DNA from: an uncultured Saprospiraceae bacterium
GTDB lineage: Bacteria > Bacteroidota > Bacteroidia > Chitinophagales > Saprospiraceae
DNA: 64,000 nt
Assembly (NCBI GenBank): GCA_905480605.1
Contig: CAJQRD010000078.1
Coordinates: 1-64,000 of the forward strand
Reading direction: 5' to 3'
In this document: positions 1-6,681 of the stretch, piece by piece
Position numbering within the stretch: position 1 is the stretch's first letter
Layout of the letters: each line of letters begins with the position of its first letter
Notes under the pieces: model-generated
The model's database searches: none
Seen by the model: only the letters and a program-made list of their open reading frames with translations
Told to the model about the DNA's origin: nothing
Translations under genes and position numbers: made by a program

Positions 1-99
1 ATTTCAATACTTAAGCTTGCAATGCTTTCTCGATTCAGATTCAACTAAATATTTTCAAAAATCGAACCGTCAGTACATCTGTCCTGAAGCACAATTTGT

Positions 100-173
100 G
101 AGAGTAGAGGGATTCGAACCCACGACCTCTGCCCTGTCAAGGCAGCGCTCTAAACCAACTGAGCTATACTCTC
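100..173 (-). tRNA. tRNA-Val (GAC anticodon)
   Basis: On the minus strand a 74-nt cloverleaf can be folded. The acceptor stem GAGAGTA pairs with TACTCTC, there is a D-arm beginning GCTCAGTTGG, the anticodon stem CTGCC/GGCAG encloses the seven-base loop TTGACAG, and the T-arm carries GGTTCGAATCC. The three loop bases at anticodon positions are GAC (plus-strand 136-138), which reads valine GUC/GUU codons. A misreading as tRNA-Asp (GTC) is excluded by the loop register. No CCA is encoded. Confidence 0.95.
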
Positions 174-607
174 TTTATTGACAGGTCGCAAATTAAATAA
201 AAGCTAGTGAATTATTGAATAAGACATAACTTTATTTCACTTCAGCGAATGTTTTATTTTTTGAATGGAATACTCTGTTTTGCTCTTATTTTGGAATGTT
301 TGCTTTGAGATTTTGTCTTGCTATTTAGCTTATCTTTCTAGTTCGAGGTCGCGCGGTCAAAGACACACGCGAACGATTAATTTGATACAGTTCCTCTTAG
401 ATACCTTCCAGCTTAGCGCAACCTAAAGGGTAAATAAATCTTTTTATAAACCACGTCTACCATTCATATGTGATTTTTTAACCGATTATCTTTATTAAAT
501 ACAAGATCCTATCAGCTTACAAGAACCACTTTCAGACCTGTGTCATTGCTCTTGATGATTCTTATCACTTTTTTCCTCCTAATTTAATACTATTTTTACT
601 TTGAAAT
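174..607. other. gene-free stretch before the Mla operon
   Basis: No open frame with a recognisable product was found on either strand. A locally GC-rich patch at about 339-374 contains GTTCG and CGAAC as weak inverted arms but no convincing terminator or RNA. The last 60 bases are T-rich and should hold the promoter of the downstream operon, although no clear TAnnTTTG element is visible. Confidence 0.5.
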
Positions 608-1393
608 GTGAATTATAAAATGCTTGGAATACGCGTTACACTGAAGTTATTTTTGGAAGAGACCGGGAAGGTGTCAGCCTTTGGTGGTCGGTTCTTCTCA
701 CAAGCATTCCGCAGGCCATTTGAGTGGAAAGAAATGATTCACCAATGTTATACTATTGGTCTTCAATCTCTTTTTTTGGTTGCGGCAACTGGCTTTATAA
801 TGGGAGTCGTATTGACTTTACAATTGCGTCCAACCATGTTAAAATTTGGAGCTATTTCTTATATGCCTGATATGATCGGCATTGCTTTTATTAGAGAAAT
901 TGGCCCAGTATTGACGGCTTTAATCTGTGCAGGTAAAATTGGATCTGGAATTGGAGCAGAACTTGGGTCAATGAAAGTAACAGAGCAAATTGATGCAATG
1001 GAAGTTTCTGGAACGAATCCCTTTAGGTACCTCGTAGTATCTAGGGTTTGGGCTTGTATCCTAATGCTGCCTCTATTGGTAATAGCGGCAGATACGGTTG
1101 GATTGCTTGGCAGTTATTTAATAGAATCCACCAAAGATAATGTCTCCTTTTCACTTTATTTTAATAGAGTATTTAGGGTCTTGACTATTGGTGATATTAT
1201 TCCGGCTACCATTAAGTCATTCTTTTTTGGGCTGGTTATAGGTATAGTAGGATGTTATAAGGGTTATCATTCTAATAAAGGAACCGAGGGAGTAGGACGA
1301 GCTGCTAATACGGCAGTAGTGTTGGCTTCACTTTTACTATTTATTGTTGACTTTTTAGCAGTTTTAATTGCTGATATATTTTATGTGATTTGA
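608..1393 (+). CDS. mlaE: MlaE-type lipid ABC transporter permease
   Basis: This is the inner-membrane permease of an Mla-type system, which moves phospholipids between the inner and outer membranes together with an ATPase (MlaF) and an MCE substrate-binding protein (MlaD). The 261-residue length is normal for the family. The family core is visible at residues 95-131, running from REIGPVLTALICAGKIG to KVTEQIDAM, and about five hydrophobic segments follow the family plan. The start is GTG at 608; an ATG at 620 would remove only four residues and is an equally good choice. The gene overlaps the next by four bases and opens a three-gene operon in the order permease-ATPase-MCE. Identification is by motif and context; substrate is inferred from the family. 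Confidence 0.9.
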   Translation: MNYKMLGIRVTLKLFLEETGKVSAFGGRFFSQAFRRPFEWKEMIHQCYTIGLQSLFLVAATGFIMGVVLTLQLRPTMLKFGAISYMPDMIGIAFIREIGPVLTALICAGKIGSGIGAELGSMKVTEQIDAMEVSGTNPFRYLVVSRVWACILMLPLLVIAADTVGLLGSYLIESTKDNVSFSLYFNRVFRVLTIGDIIPATIKSFFFGLVIGIVGCYKGYHSNKGTEGVGRAANTAVVLASLLLFIVDFLAVLIADIFYVI

Positions 1394-2187
1394 ATACGAA
1401 AGAAACAAAACATATCGAATCAAATAGTGGGTCAACTGAACCGCTTATCGAAATTAGGAGACTAAAAAAGTCATTTGGTATAAATGAAGTTTTAAAAGGA
1501 TTTAATTTAAAATTGTTCCCAGGTGAAAATGTAGTTATTTTAGGGAAGTCTGGTTCTGGGAAATCTGTTTTGATCAAATGTCTCGTAAGACTGATGCAGG
1601 TTGATGATGGTGAGATTTTAGTGCTGGGGCAACACATTCCGAATCTTGATCAAAAAGAATTGGACCATATACGAACTGAGGTTGGTTTTTTATTTCAGGG
1701 ATCAGCGCTTTACGACTCTATGACCGTAAGAGAAAATCTTAGATTCCCGTTGAGGAGACACCCTGAAAGAATACTGGGAGAAAATGAAGAAGTACTTATT
1801 TTAGAAGCATTGAGGAATGTGGGATTAGAGCATGCTATTGATTTTATGCCGGTGGAACTTTCGGGGGGGATGAAGCGAAGAGTAGCATTAGCGCGTACTT
1901 TGATATTAAAGCCAAAAATCATCCTTTATGATGAGCCGACAACGGGCTTAGATCCCATTACCGCAAATGAAATTATACAACTTATGCTAAAGATACAGCA
2001 AGAATTTGATACTGCTTCACTGATTATAACACATGATATGGACTGTGCTAGGGTTATATCCAATAGAATGATAATTCTTCAAGATGGAATCAATTATGCA
2101 GAAGGAACCTATACCGAATTGTCAAAATCTAAAGACCCAAAAGTGAGAGCATTTTTTAAAGAAGTACAAGGTAGAAAAAATGGATAA
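1390..2187 (+). CDS. mlaF: MlaF-type lipid ABC transporter ATP-binding protein
   Basis: ATPase that powers the MlaE permease. Visible motifs are Walker A GKSGSGKS (residues 52-59), the ABC signature LSGGM (157-161), Walker B IILYDE (177-182) with the D-loop TTGLD, and the switch-histidine region ITHD. Length is 265 residues, usual for MlaF. The start appears to be TTG at 1390, overlapping the stop of the permease gene as TTGA. No other start codon occurs before the Walker A region, so the TTG is forced. Translational coupling to mlaE is likely. The gene overlaps mlaD by eight bases, which again suggests coupled synthesis of the complex. Confidence 0.9.
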   Translation: MNTKETKHIESNSGSTEPLIEIRRLKKSFGINEVLKGFNLKLFPGENVVILGKSGSGKSVLIKCLVRLMQVDDGEILVLGQHIPNLDQKELDHIRTEVGFLFQGSALYDSMTVRENLRFPLRRHPERILGENEEVLILEALRNVGLEHAIDFMPVELSGGMKRRVALARTLILKPKIILYDEPTTGLDPITANEIIQLMLKIQQEFDTASLIITHDMDCARVISNRMIILQDGINYAEGTYTELSKSKDPKVRAFFKEVQGRKNG

Positions 2188-3202
2188 ATCTAACAGAAAT
2201 ATTAAACTAGGACTCTTTGTAATTCTCTTTTCTCTGGTATTTACTTTTGTTGTTTATCAAGCAAGCGGAGGAAGAGGTCTAATCAATCGATCAATAACAA
2301 TCTATGCAGAGTTTGACAATGTTAAAGGGCTACTCGTTGGAAATAATGTGAGATTTTCTGGTGTAAAAGTTGGGACAGTAACAGATATAACCGTAAAATC
2401 AGAGAAAGTATTACTGGTTGCCATGTCTCTAGATAAGGATGTCGCAACATACATGAAATCCAGCGCAAAAGCAGATATAAGTACGAATGGTCTTGTAGGG
2501 AATATGCTGGTTAATATAACTCCTGGAGATGGTGAGGCACGCTTGATCAAAGATGGTGATGTAATCTTAAAAAAAGAAAAAGTAGAGCTAACGGATATGC
2601 TGGAAACACTATCAACCACCAATGAAAAAATTACACAAATTACCGAAGCACTCTTAGAAATAACAAGTAAGATGAACAATGGCTCTGGTTTAATATCACA
2701 GTTTATCAATGATGAGAACTTAGCTAAGAATTTAAAAGCTACAACCCAAAACCTTTATATTACTTCACGTAATATTAAATCGTCTACTGATAGTGTTAAT
2801 AATATGATTATTGGTGCAATGGAAGGAAATGGAAACCTAGGATATCTACTCAAAGACAATAGTTTAAAAACTCAAATAGATGAATTATCTGGCAACCTTG
2901 ACTCCCTGATTAACGATCGAGCAGAACCAATTATGAGAAATCTGGAATTATCCTCAGAAGCAATAGCCAATACCAGTTTAGAACTGGAATCTACAATCAA
3001 AGACCTCCAAAACAAGGACGGGTTAGTGGGTGCTGTATTGAAAGACACTACAATAACGCAAAATCTGAAAAATACTCTAAACAACTTAAACAAAGGCACA
3101 CAAAAATTCGATGAGAGCATGGAAGCTCTTCAACATAATTGGCTTTTGAAAGGTTTTTTCAAAAAGAAGAAGAAAGCAGCAGAAAAGACTGCAAAAAAAT
3201 AA
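2180..3202 (+). CDS. mlaD: MlaD/MCE-family substrate-binding protein
   Basis: Periplasmic lipid-binding subunit anchored in the inner membrane. One N-terminal membrane segment (about residues 9-27) is followed by a single MCE domain at about 35-115, recognisable from the run around FDNVKGLLVGNNVRFSGVKV and the later NGLVGNMLVNITPG. Residues 130-315 are mostly predicted helix and coiled coil, as in MCE proteins that assemble rings or tubes. The last 15 residues are strongly basic (lysine-rich), which is odd but common in this phylum. The ATG lies inside the end of mlaF. At 340 residues it is longer than E. coli MlaD (183), matching the longer Bacteroidota versions. Confidence 0.88.
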   Translation: MDKSNRNIKLGLFVILFSLVFTFVVYQASGGRGLINRSITIYAEFDNVKGLLVGNNVRFSGVKVGTVTDITVKSEKVLLVAMSLDKDVATYMKSSAKADISTNGLVGNMLVNITPGDGEARLIKDGDVILKKEKVELTDMLETLSTTNEKITQITEALLEITSKMNNGSGLISQFINDENLAKNLKATTQNLYITSRNIKSSTDSVNNMIIGAMEGNGNLGYLLKDNSLKTQIDELSGNLDSLINDRAEPIMRNLELSSEAIANTSLELESTIKDLQNKDGLVGAVLKDTTITQNLKNTLNNLNKGTQKFDESMEALQHNWLLKGFFKKKKKAAEKTAKK

Positions 3203-3256
3203 AATAAACTGAAAAAATCGAGATAATATTAATGGTGTACTATAAAAATTTCATAC

Positions 3257-4354
3257 ATGAATAAACTTTCTATTTCTCTTGGCAAACCTTTTGGAATCCC
3301 AACAAGTATTCACTGGACTTTCTGGATTCTAATAGTTTGGATAATTTATACCAATGCGTCACAAGGCCTGGGAGGAATAGAAACACTATGGTATATCTTT
3401 TTTGTTTTTTCTATTTTTGGCTGTGTAATTTTACATGAATTGGGTCATTCACTTGCAGCCAGACGTTATGGAATTAAAACACATAGTATTACAATATTAC
3501 CCATTGGTGGAGTTGCAAGCCTAGAGAAAATACCAGAGAATCCTAAGCAGGAATTGGTAGTAGCCTTTGCTGGTCCTCTCGTTAATATCGTTATCGCTAT
3601 TATCCTATTTTTATTTTTGTCTGCTAGCGGGGGCCTAAACCTTGGTATAGGTGATGTGGAAGAAGTGACCCATATAAATGGAGATAATTTCCTGACTACA
3701 CTTTTTCTTGTAAACATTATGTTGGTTGTATTCAACATGATTCCCGCATTTCCAATGGACGGAGGAAGGGTCCTGCGTGCCATTCTGGCAATGAACATGT
3801 CAAGATTCAAAGCCACAGAATGGGCAGTGCGCATTGGGCAGGCTTTTGCGGTACTCTTTGTTTTCTGGGGGTTTTCATCCAATCCCTTTCTCATCTTCAT
3901 TGCTCTGTTTATTATTATAAGTGCAAATGGAGAACTGGAACATGTACGCTCAGAAAGTTATTTAAGTGATATTCAGATTAAAGACATCCTTATGAAGGAT
4001 TTTACTCTCATTGATGAGAATAGTCCACTTTCCAATGCCATCAAGGTATTGCTAAACGGGCAGGAAAAACAATTCCTTGTAACCGATGGTAAGAACATTA
4101 CTGGTTATTTAACAAAAAATGATATTATTCAAGGTTTGACAAACCACGGGGAGCAAGTGCTTGTCGGAAAAATAGCCAATCCAAATGTAACTTGGGTTGG
4201 CATGAATCAAGCTATAAAGGATACACGAATGAAAATGTTACAAGAAGGAACTCTAATAATGCCAGTTGGCCAGCAAAATAAGTTGGAAGGAGTAGTGGAT
4301 TTTGACAATATCAATGAATTTCTGCTGATTCAAAGTGCCAGGAATAATCACTAA
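3257..4354 (+). CDS. site-2 protease family (M50) metalloprotease with CBS pair
   Basis: Intramembrane zinc metalloprotease. The active-site HELGH is at residues 60-64 and the second metal-binding motif NMIPAFPMDGG at 160-170 (Asp168). About five or six membrane segments lie in residues 20-225. Residues 238-360 form a CBS-domain pair, a nucleotide-sensing module that often regulates this subfamily. The architecture M50-CBS-CBS at 365 residues is standard. Such proteases cleave membrane-bound regulators or remnant peptides; no substrate is evident here. It stands alone, 54 bases after the Mla operon, and borders the stress-type block. Related S2P-CBS proteins are often found in such blocks, so it may belong to that set rather than to Mla. 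Confidence 0.85.
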   Translation: MNKLSISLGKPFGIPTSIHWTFWILIVWIIYTNASQGLGGIETLWYIFFVFSIFGCVILHELGHSLAARRYGIKTHSITILPIGGVASLEKIPENPKQELVVAFAGPLVNIVIAIILFLFLSASGGLNLGIGDVEEVTHINGDNFLTTLFLVNIMLVVFNMIPAFPMDGGRVLRAILAMNMSRFKATEWAVRIGQAFAVLFVFWGFSSNPFLIFIALFIIISANGELEHVRSESYLSDIQIKDILMKDFTLIDENSPLSNAIKVLLNGQEKQFLVTDGKNITGYLTKNDIIQGLTNHGEQVLVGKIANPNVTWVGMNQAIKDTRMKMLQEGTLIMPVGQQNKLEGVVDFDNINEFLLIQSARNNH

Positions 4355-4420
4355 TTTCTTGATTAGAGTGTGACCTTATATTCATAACAAAACTCATATT
4401 CAAACTTTGAATATAACTAT

Positions 4421-4452
4421 GATTATAACTGATGATTATAACTGATGATTAT
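4421..4452. repeat. short tandem repeat, 13-bp unit
   Basis: The unit GATTATAACTGAT occurs at 4421-4433 and 4434-4446, followed by a partial copy GATTAT at 4447-4452. It lies in the gap between the protease and the thioredoxin-like gene. Function unknown; slippage is the simple explanation. Confidence 0.8.
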
Positions 4453-4541
4453 GTTATTGGTTTGTTATCTAAATAAATTTAAAGAAAAGTGAAAGATATA
4501 AAAGCGACAAATATCAGTTCATAAAATGATTATACTCACAG

Positions 4542-4584
4542 TAATCTGAATAAGTGAATATCCGAAAAAGAAACATTATTTTAT
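4542..4584 (+). promoter_or_regulatory. candidate Crp/Fnr-like operator and -7 element
   Basis: TAAT-CTGA-ATAA at 4542-4553 matches seven of eight positions of TRAY-N4-RTYA. A -7-like element TATTTTAT (two departures from TAnnTTTG) begins at 4577, 29.5 bp after the palindrome centre, the same spacing as at the rhodanese, pta and other promoters here. Transcription would start only a few bases before the ATG at 4595. This is the weaker kind of match and depends on the pattern shared with the other sites. Confidence 0.35.
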
Positions 4585-4594
4585 ATTAAAAACT

Positions 4595-4924
4595 ATGGGT
4601 AAAATAGACTTCAAACATCTCATTTTAGATAAAAGCTTTACAGTTCCTGTAATTATTGAGTTCTCTGCCCCAAGCTGTGGGCCTTGCCTTTGGATGGAAA
4701 ATACATTAAAAGAAGTGACACGAGAACTTGATGGAAAAGTTGTTTTTTTTAGTCTATTGATCGAAGATTACCCTACTCAAAAAGTCAAATACAACATCAA
4801 GTCTAACCCTACTACTTTACTATTTATAAAAGGAGAATTAAAGTCTCAACTTAAAGGTGCATTTACCAAAATGATAATCAAACAGTGGATTAATGATCAT
4901 AGTGCTTTTCCCCATGTTGATTAA
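4595..4924 (+). CDS. thioredoxin-like protein (CGPC)
   Basis: Small cytoplasmic thiol-disulfide protein of 109 residues with the redox motif CGPC at residues 28-31 and a cis-proline context NPTT (Pro72). The tryptophan before the first cysteine in classical thioredoxin is replaced (PSCGPC rather than WCGPC), so the redox properties may differ. No signal peptide. It is followed after about 200 bp by two rhodaneses, which suggests a sulfur or thiol redox group. A second, more classical thioredoxin is encoded at 12749. A thioredoxin fold is near certain; a specific partner cannot be named. Confidence 0.8.
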   Translation: MGKIDFKHLILDKSFTVPVIIEFSAPSCGPCLWMENTLKEVTRELDGKVVFFSLLIEDYPTQKVKYNIKSNPTTLLFIKGELKSQLKGAFTKMIIKQWINDHSAFPHVD

Positions 4925-4970
4925 GTGACTTTAAAGTTATTCTGTTATTATTTTTCCATCTCTTCTAATT

Positions 4971-4984
4971 GGAACTTTAGTTAC
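4971..4984 (+). promoter_or_regulatory. imperfect Crp/Fnr-like site, distal
   Basis: GGAAC-TTTA-GTTAC, a one-mismatch inverted repeat, lies 89 bp upstream of the better site before the rhodanese gene. Both are followed by the same TTACTA sequence. No -7 element is visible at the class II distance, so if real it is an accessory site. Confidence 0.25.
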
Positions 4985-5059
4985 TTACTAGGATTCTAAT
5001 CACCTTGCTTATATCCTTCCTAAAAAGTATTTTAAAACAAATATCTATTTCACCTTTAT

Positions 5060-5103
5060 GTAACCTAAGTTACTTACTACTTTCCTGAGGTGGTTTATTT
5101 TTG
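5060..5103 (+). promoter_or_regulatory. candidate Crp/Fnr-like operator and -7 element of the rhodanese pair
   Basis: A perfect inverted repeat GTAAC-CTAA-GTTAC occupies 5060-5073. TATTTTTG, an exact TAnnTTTG -7 element, begins at 5096, 29.5 bp from the palindrome centre. This puts the palindrome near -41 relative to the predicted start, the class II position of Crp/Fnr-family activators, and there is no -33 TTTG, as expected for an activator-dependent promoter. Evidence is by eye only. Confidence 0.5.
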
Positions 5104-5133
5104 TTTTATTAACAAAAAATAAACAAATCAAAA

Positions 5134-5427
5134 ATGGATATACAATCAATAGTAAATCAAAAAAATGTACACATTATTGATGTACGAGAAGTATCTGAAT
5201 TTGAAAGCGGTCACATTGATGTCGCTCTGAATATGCCTTTATCAACTTTTAGAGATTACATCGATCAGATAAAAGCAATGGAGGGTCCAAAGGTACTCTA
5301 TTGTAGAAGTGGAAATAGAAGTGGTCAAGCTGTTAAGTTTTTATCAGATTTAGGGGTAACTGATATCTATAACGGAGGATCATTATCTCTCATGTCAGCA
5401 TACCTGTTGCCACATTATTCTAACTGA
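5134..5427 (+). CDS. cytoplasmic single-domain rhodanese
   Basis: Rhodanese-like sulfurtransferase of 97 residues. The active-site loop CRSGNRSGQA begins at Cys57, which would carry the persulfide, and the entry motif IIDVREVSEFESGHI is at about 14-28. No signal peptide, so it acts in the cytoplasm. It lies 44 bp upstream of a second rhodanese that is exported, and both probably share the promoter at 5060-5103. The exact sulfur donor and acceptor are unknown. Confidence 0.85.
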   Translation: MDIQSIVNQKNVHIIDVREVSEFESGHIDVALNMPLSTFRDYIDQIKAMEGPKVLYCRSGNRSGQAVKFLSDLGVTDIYNGGSLSLMSAYLLPHYSN

Positions 5428-5471
5428 TTTATAAACAACATCAACATTTATATTAAAAAAAATAAAGAAAC

Positions 5472-5978
5472 ATGAACAAAATAATATTTTTTTCTTTCGC
5501 TGTATTTACATTTCTATCTTCTAATATTGTATTGTCACAGGATAAAATTATAAAAAATGCCACCGCTCAAGAAGCCAAACAATTGCTTTCTGATGGAGCT
5601 ATTTTAGTCGATGTTAGAGAAAATGATGAAGTGACCGAACTTGCTTATAATGTTGAAGGGGTGATAAACCTTCCTTTAAGTCAATTAGAAGATATGATGA
5701 CTGAACTTCCGAAAGATAAGAAGCTGGTGATAGCATGTCGATCTGGGCAAAGAAGTATGAGAGCTGTTAAAATACTTCAGTCTAATGGATATGAAAATCT
5801 AGTAAATCTATCAGGTGGTATACAATCATGGCAAGCGAATGGATACGAAGTCGTGGTAGACGGCATAGTGCCCACATCAAAAACTTGTGGTTCAAAACAA
5901 AAGAAAGGAGGAAAAGGATGTTGCGCCCAAAAGGGAAAATCTAAATCTTCTTGCAGTACTAAAAATAAGACTGAGTAA
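5472..5978 (+). CDS. exported rhodanese with cysteine-rich tail
   Basis: A signal peptide (residues 1-22, hydrophobic core IIFFSFAVFTFLSS, cleavage near LSQ-D) precedes a rhodanese domain with DVREN at about 47-51 and the catalytic loop CRSGQRSMRA starting at Cys89. The last 30 or so residues form a low-complexity basic tail rich in Lys, Gly and Ser with four further cysteines, including a CC pair. The tail is outside the rhodanese fold and could bind metal or carry sulfur; this is inference. It forms an apparent operon with the cytoplasmic rhodanese just upstream, so one sulfurtransferase would act on each side of the inner membrane. Confidence 0.82.
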   Translation: MNKIIFFSFAVFTFLSSNIVLSQDKIIKNATAQEAKQLLSDGAILVDVRENDEVTELAYNVEGVINLPLSQLEDMMTELPKDKKLVIACRSGQRSMRAVKILQSNGYENLVNLSGGIQSWQANGYEVVVDGIVPTSKTCGSKQKKGGKGCCAQKGKSKSSCSTKNKTE

Positions 5979-6025
5979 CATATAGCGAATGATTGCCTCT
6001 AGTATCAATTCTATATATAATAGAA

Positions 6026-6208
6026 ATTAAAAATAAAGAATTTACTAAAACCATACTTGATGATAAATAAATTCTAGGAGGTACCGCATTTATTTATGGC
6101 AATAAACCAGAAGCTCCTTTATGGTTTCCAGACCATGTTGAACAAAAGCATGGCAAAAGTAGGCTGAATAAAAAATCAACAATAGCTTCGTCAGGTACAA
6201 TTTTTTAG
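6026..6208 (+). pseudogene. possible gene remnant, unrecognised family
   Basis: One frame reads as protein-like sequence (EIKNKEFTKTILDDK, then a TAA stop, then ILGGTAFIYGNKPEA and WFPDHVEQKHGKSRLN) up to a TAG at 6206-6208. Codon content looks coding on both sides of the stop, but there is no start codon and I do not recognise the family. It may be the tail of a decayed gene. The rest of 5979-6681 has only a terminator (6231-6281), a palindrome before ppsA, and a 13-codon fragment at 6475-6516 resembling the N-terminus of the ATP-cone protein at 9292. Confidence 0.25.
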
Positions 6209-6230
6209 AATCAAAATAGTATTGCGAAAT

Positions 6231-6281
6231 TTTAATTAAAAAGAGGAAGTTTCATGATGACACTTCCTCTTTTTAATTAAA
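6231..6281. terminator. long perfect hairpin, probable bidirectional terminator
   Basis: A perfect 20-bp inverted repeat (6231-6250 and 6262-6281) encloses an 11-base loop. The GC-containing core AGAGGAAGT/ACTTCCTCT is flanked by A-rich and T-rich arms, so the transcript ends in a U-run in either direction. It lies between the rhodanese genes and ppsA. Confidence 0.8.
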
Positions 6282-6532
6282 GCTATGAGGTTTATTTAAA
6301 AAAGAAAACCAGGTCTTTATTCCGCATTCAATCACAAAAAATCCACTTAAGTACTGATATATGTCAACATTAAGAATGATATCTATTACCAGATATTATC
6401 ACCGATTTAAATAATTTTAGATTAAAATATAAATGCCCTTTCAAAACCTGAATTAAGAAAGTGTATTAAACAACATGGAAAAATCAAAAAATATTTGGGT
6501 ATCAAAAAAAACTTAGGTTTGCAGATTACATT

Positions 6533-6578
6533 TTTACAAAACCATTGTAAAAAAATAAAGCGGTTACATTCATATTTG
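6533..6578 (+). promoter_or_regulatory. palindrome plus -7-like element before ppsA
   Basis: TTTACAA (6533-6539) and TTGTAAA (6545-6551) form a perfect seven-base inverted repeat with a five-base spacer. CATATTTG, one base off TAnnTTTG, begins at 6571, 29 bp from the palindrome centre. The half-site differs from the TRAY-N4-RTYA sites of the neighbours, so a different regulator or chance is possible. Confidence 0.25.
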
Positions 6579-6681
6579 TTTTAGTTTTTAGCTCTTTATG
6601 ATTTAACTATCATTTCAAAACCCTAAACAATAAAAAATATTTTCTTCGAATAATTGTGGTGCACGGTCAAAAAAAATAACA

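Noticed and set aside
339-374. GC-rich patch with GTTCG/CGAAC arms as an RNA gene or terminator
   Set aside because: Arms are only five bases with a long, unpaired middle, and no U-run follows.
6429-6592. A long open frame (about 50 codons, lysine-rich) before ppsA
   Set aside because: No start codon, no recognisable motif; lysine richness follows from A-rich DNA.
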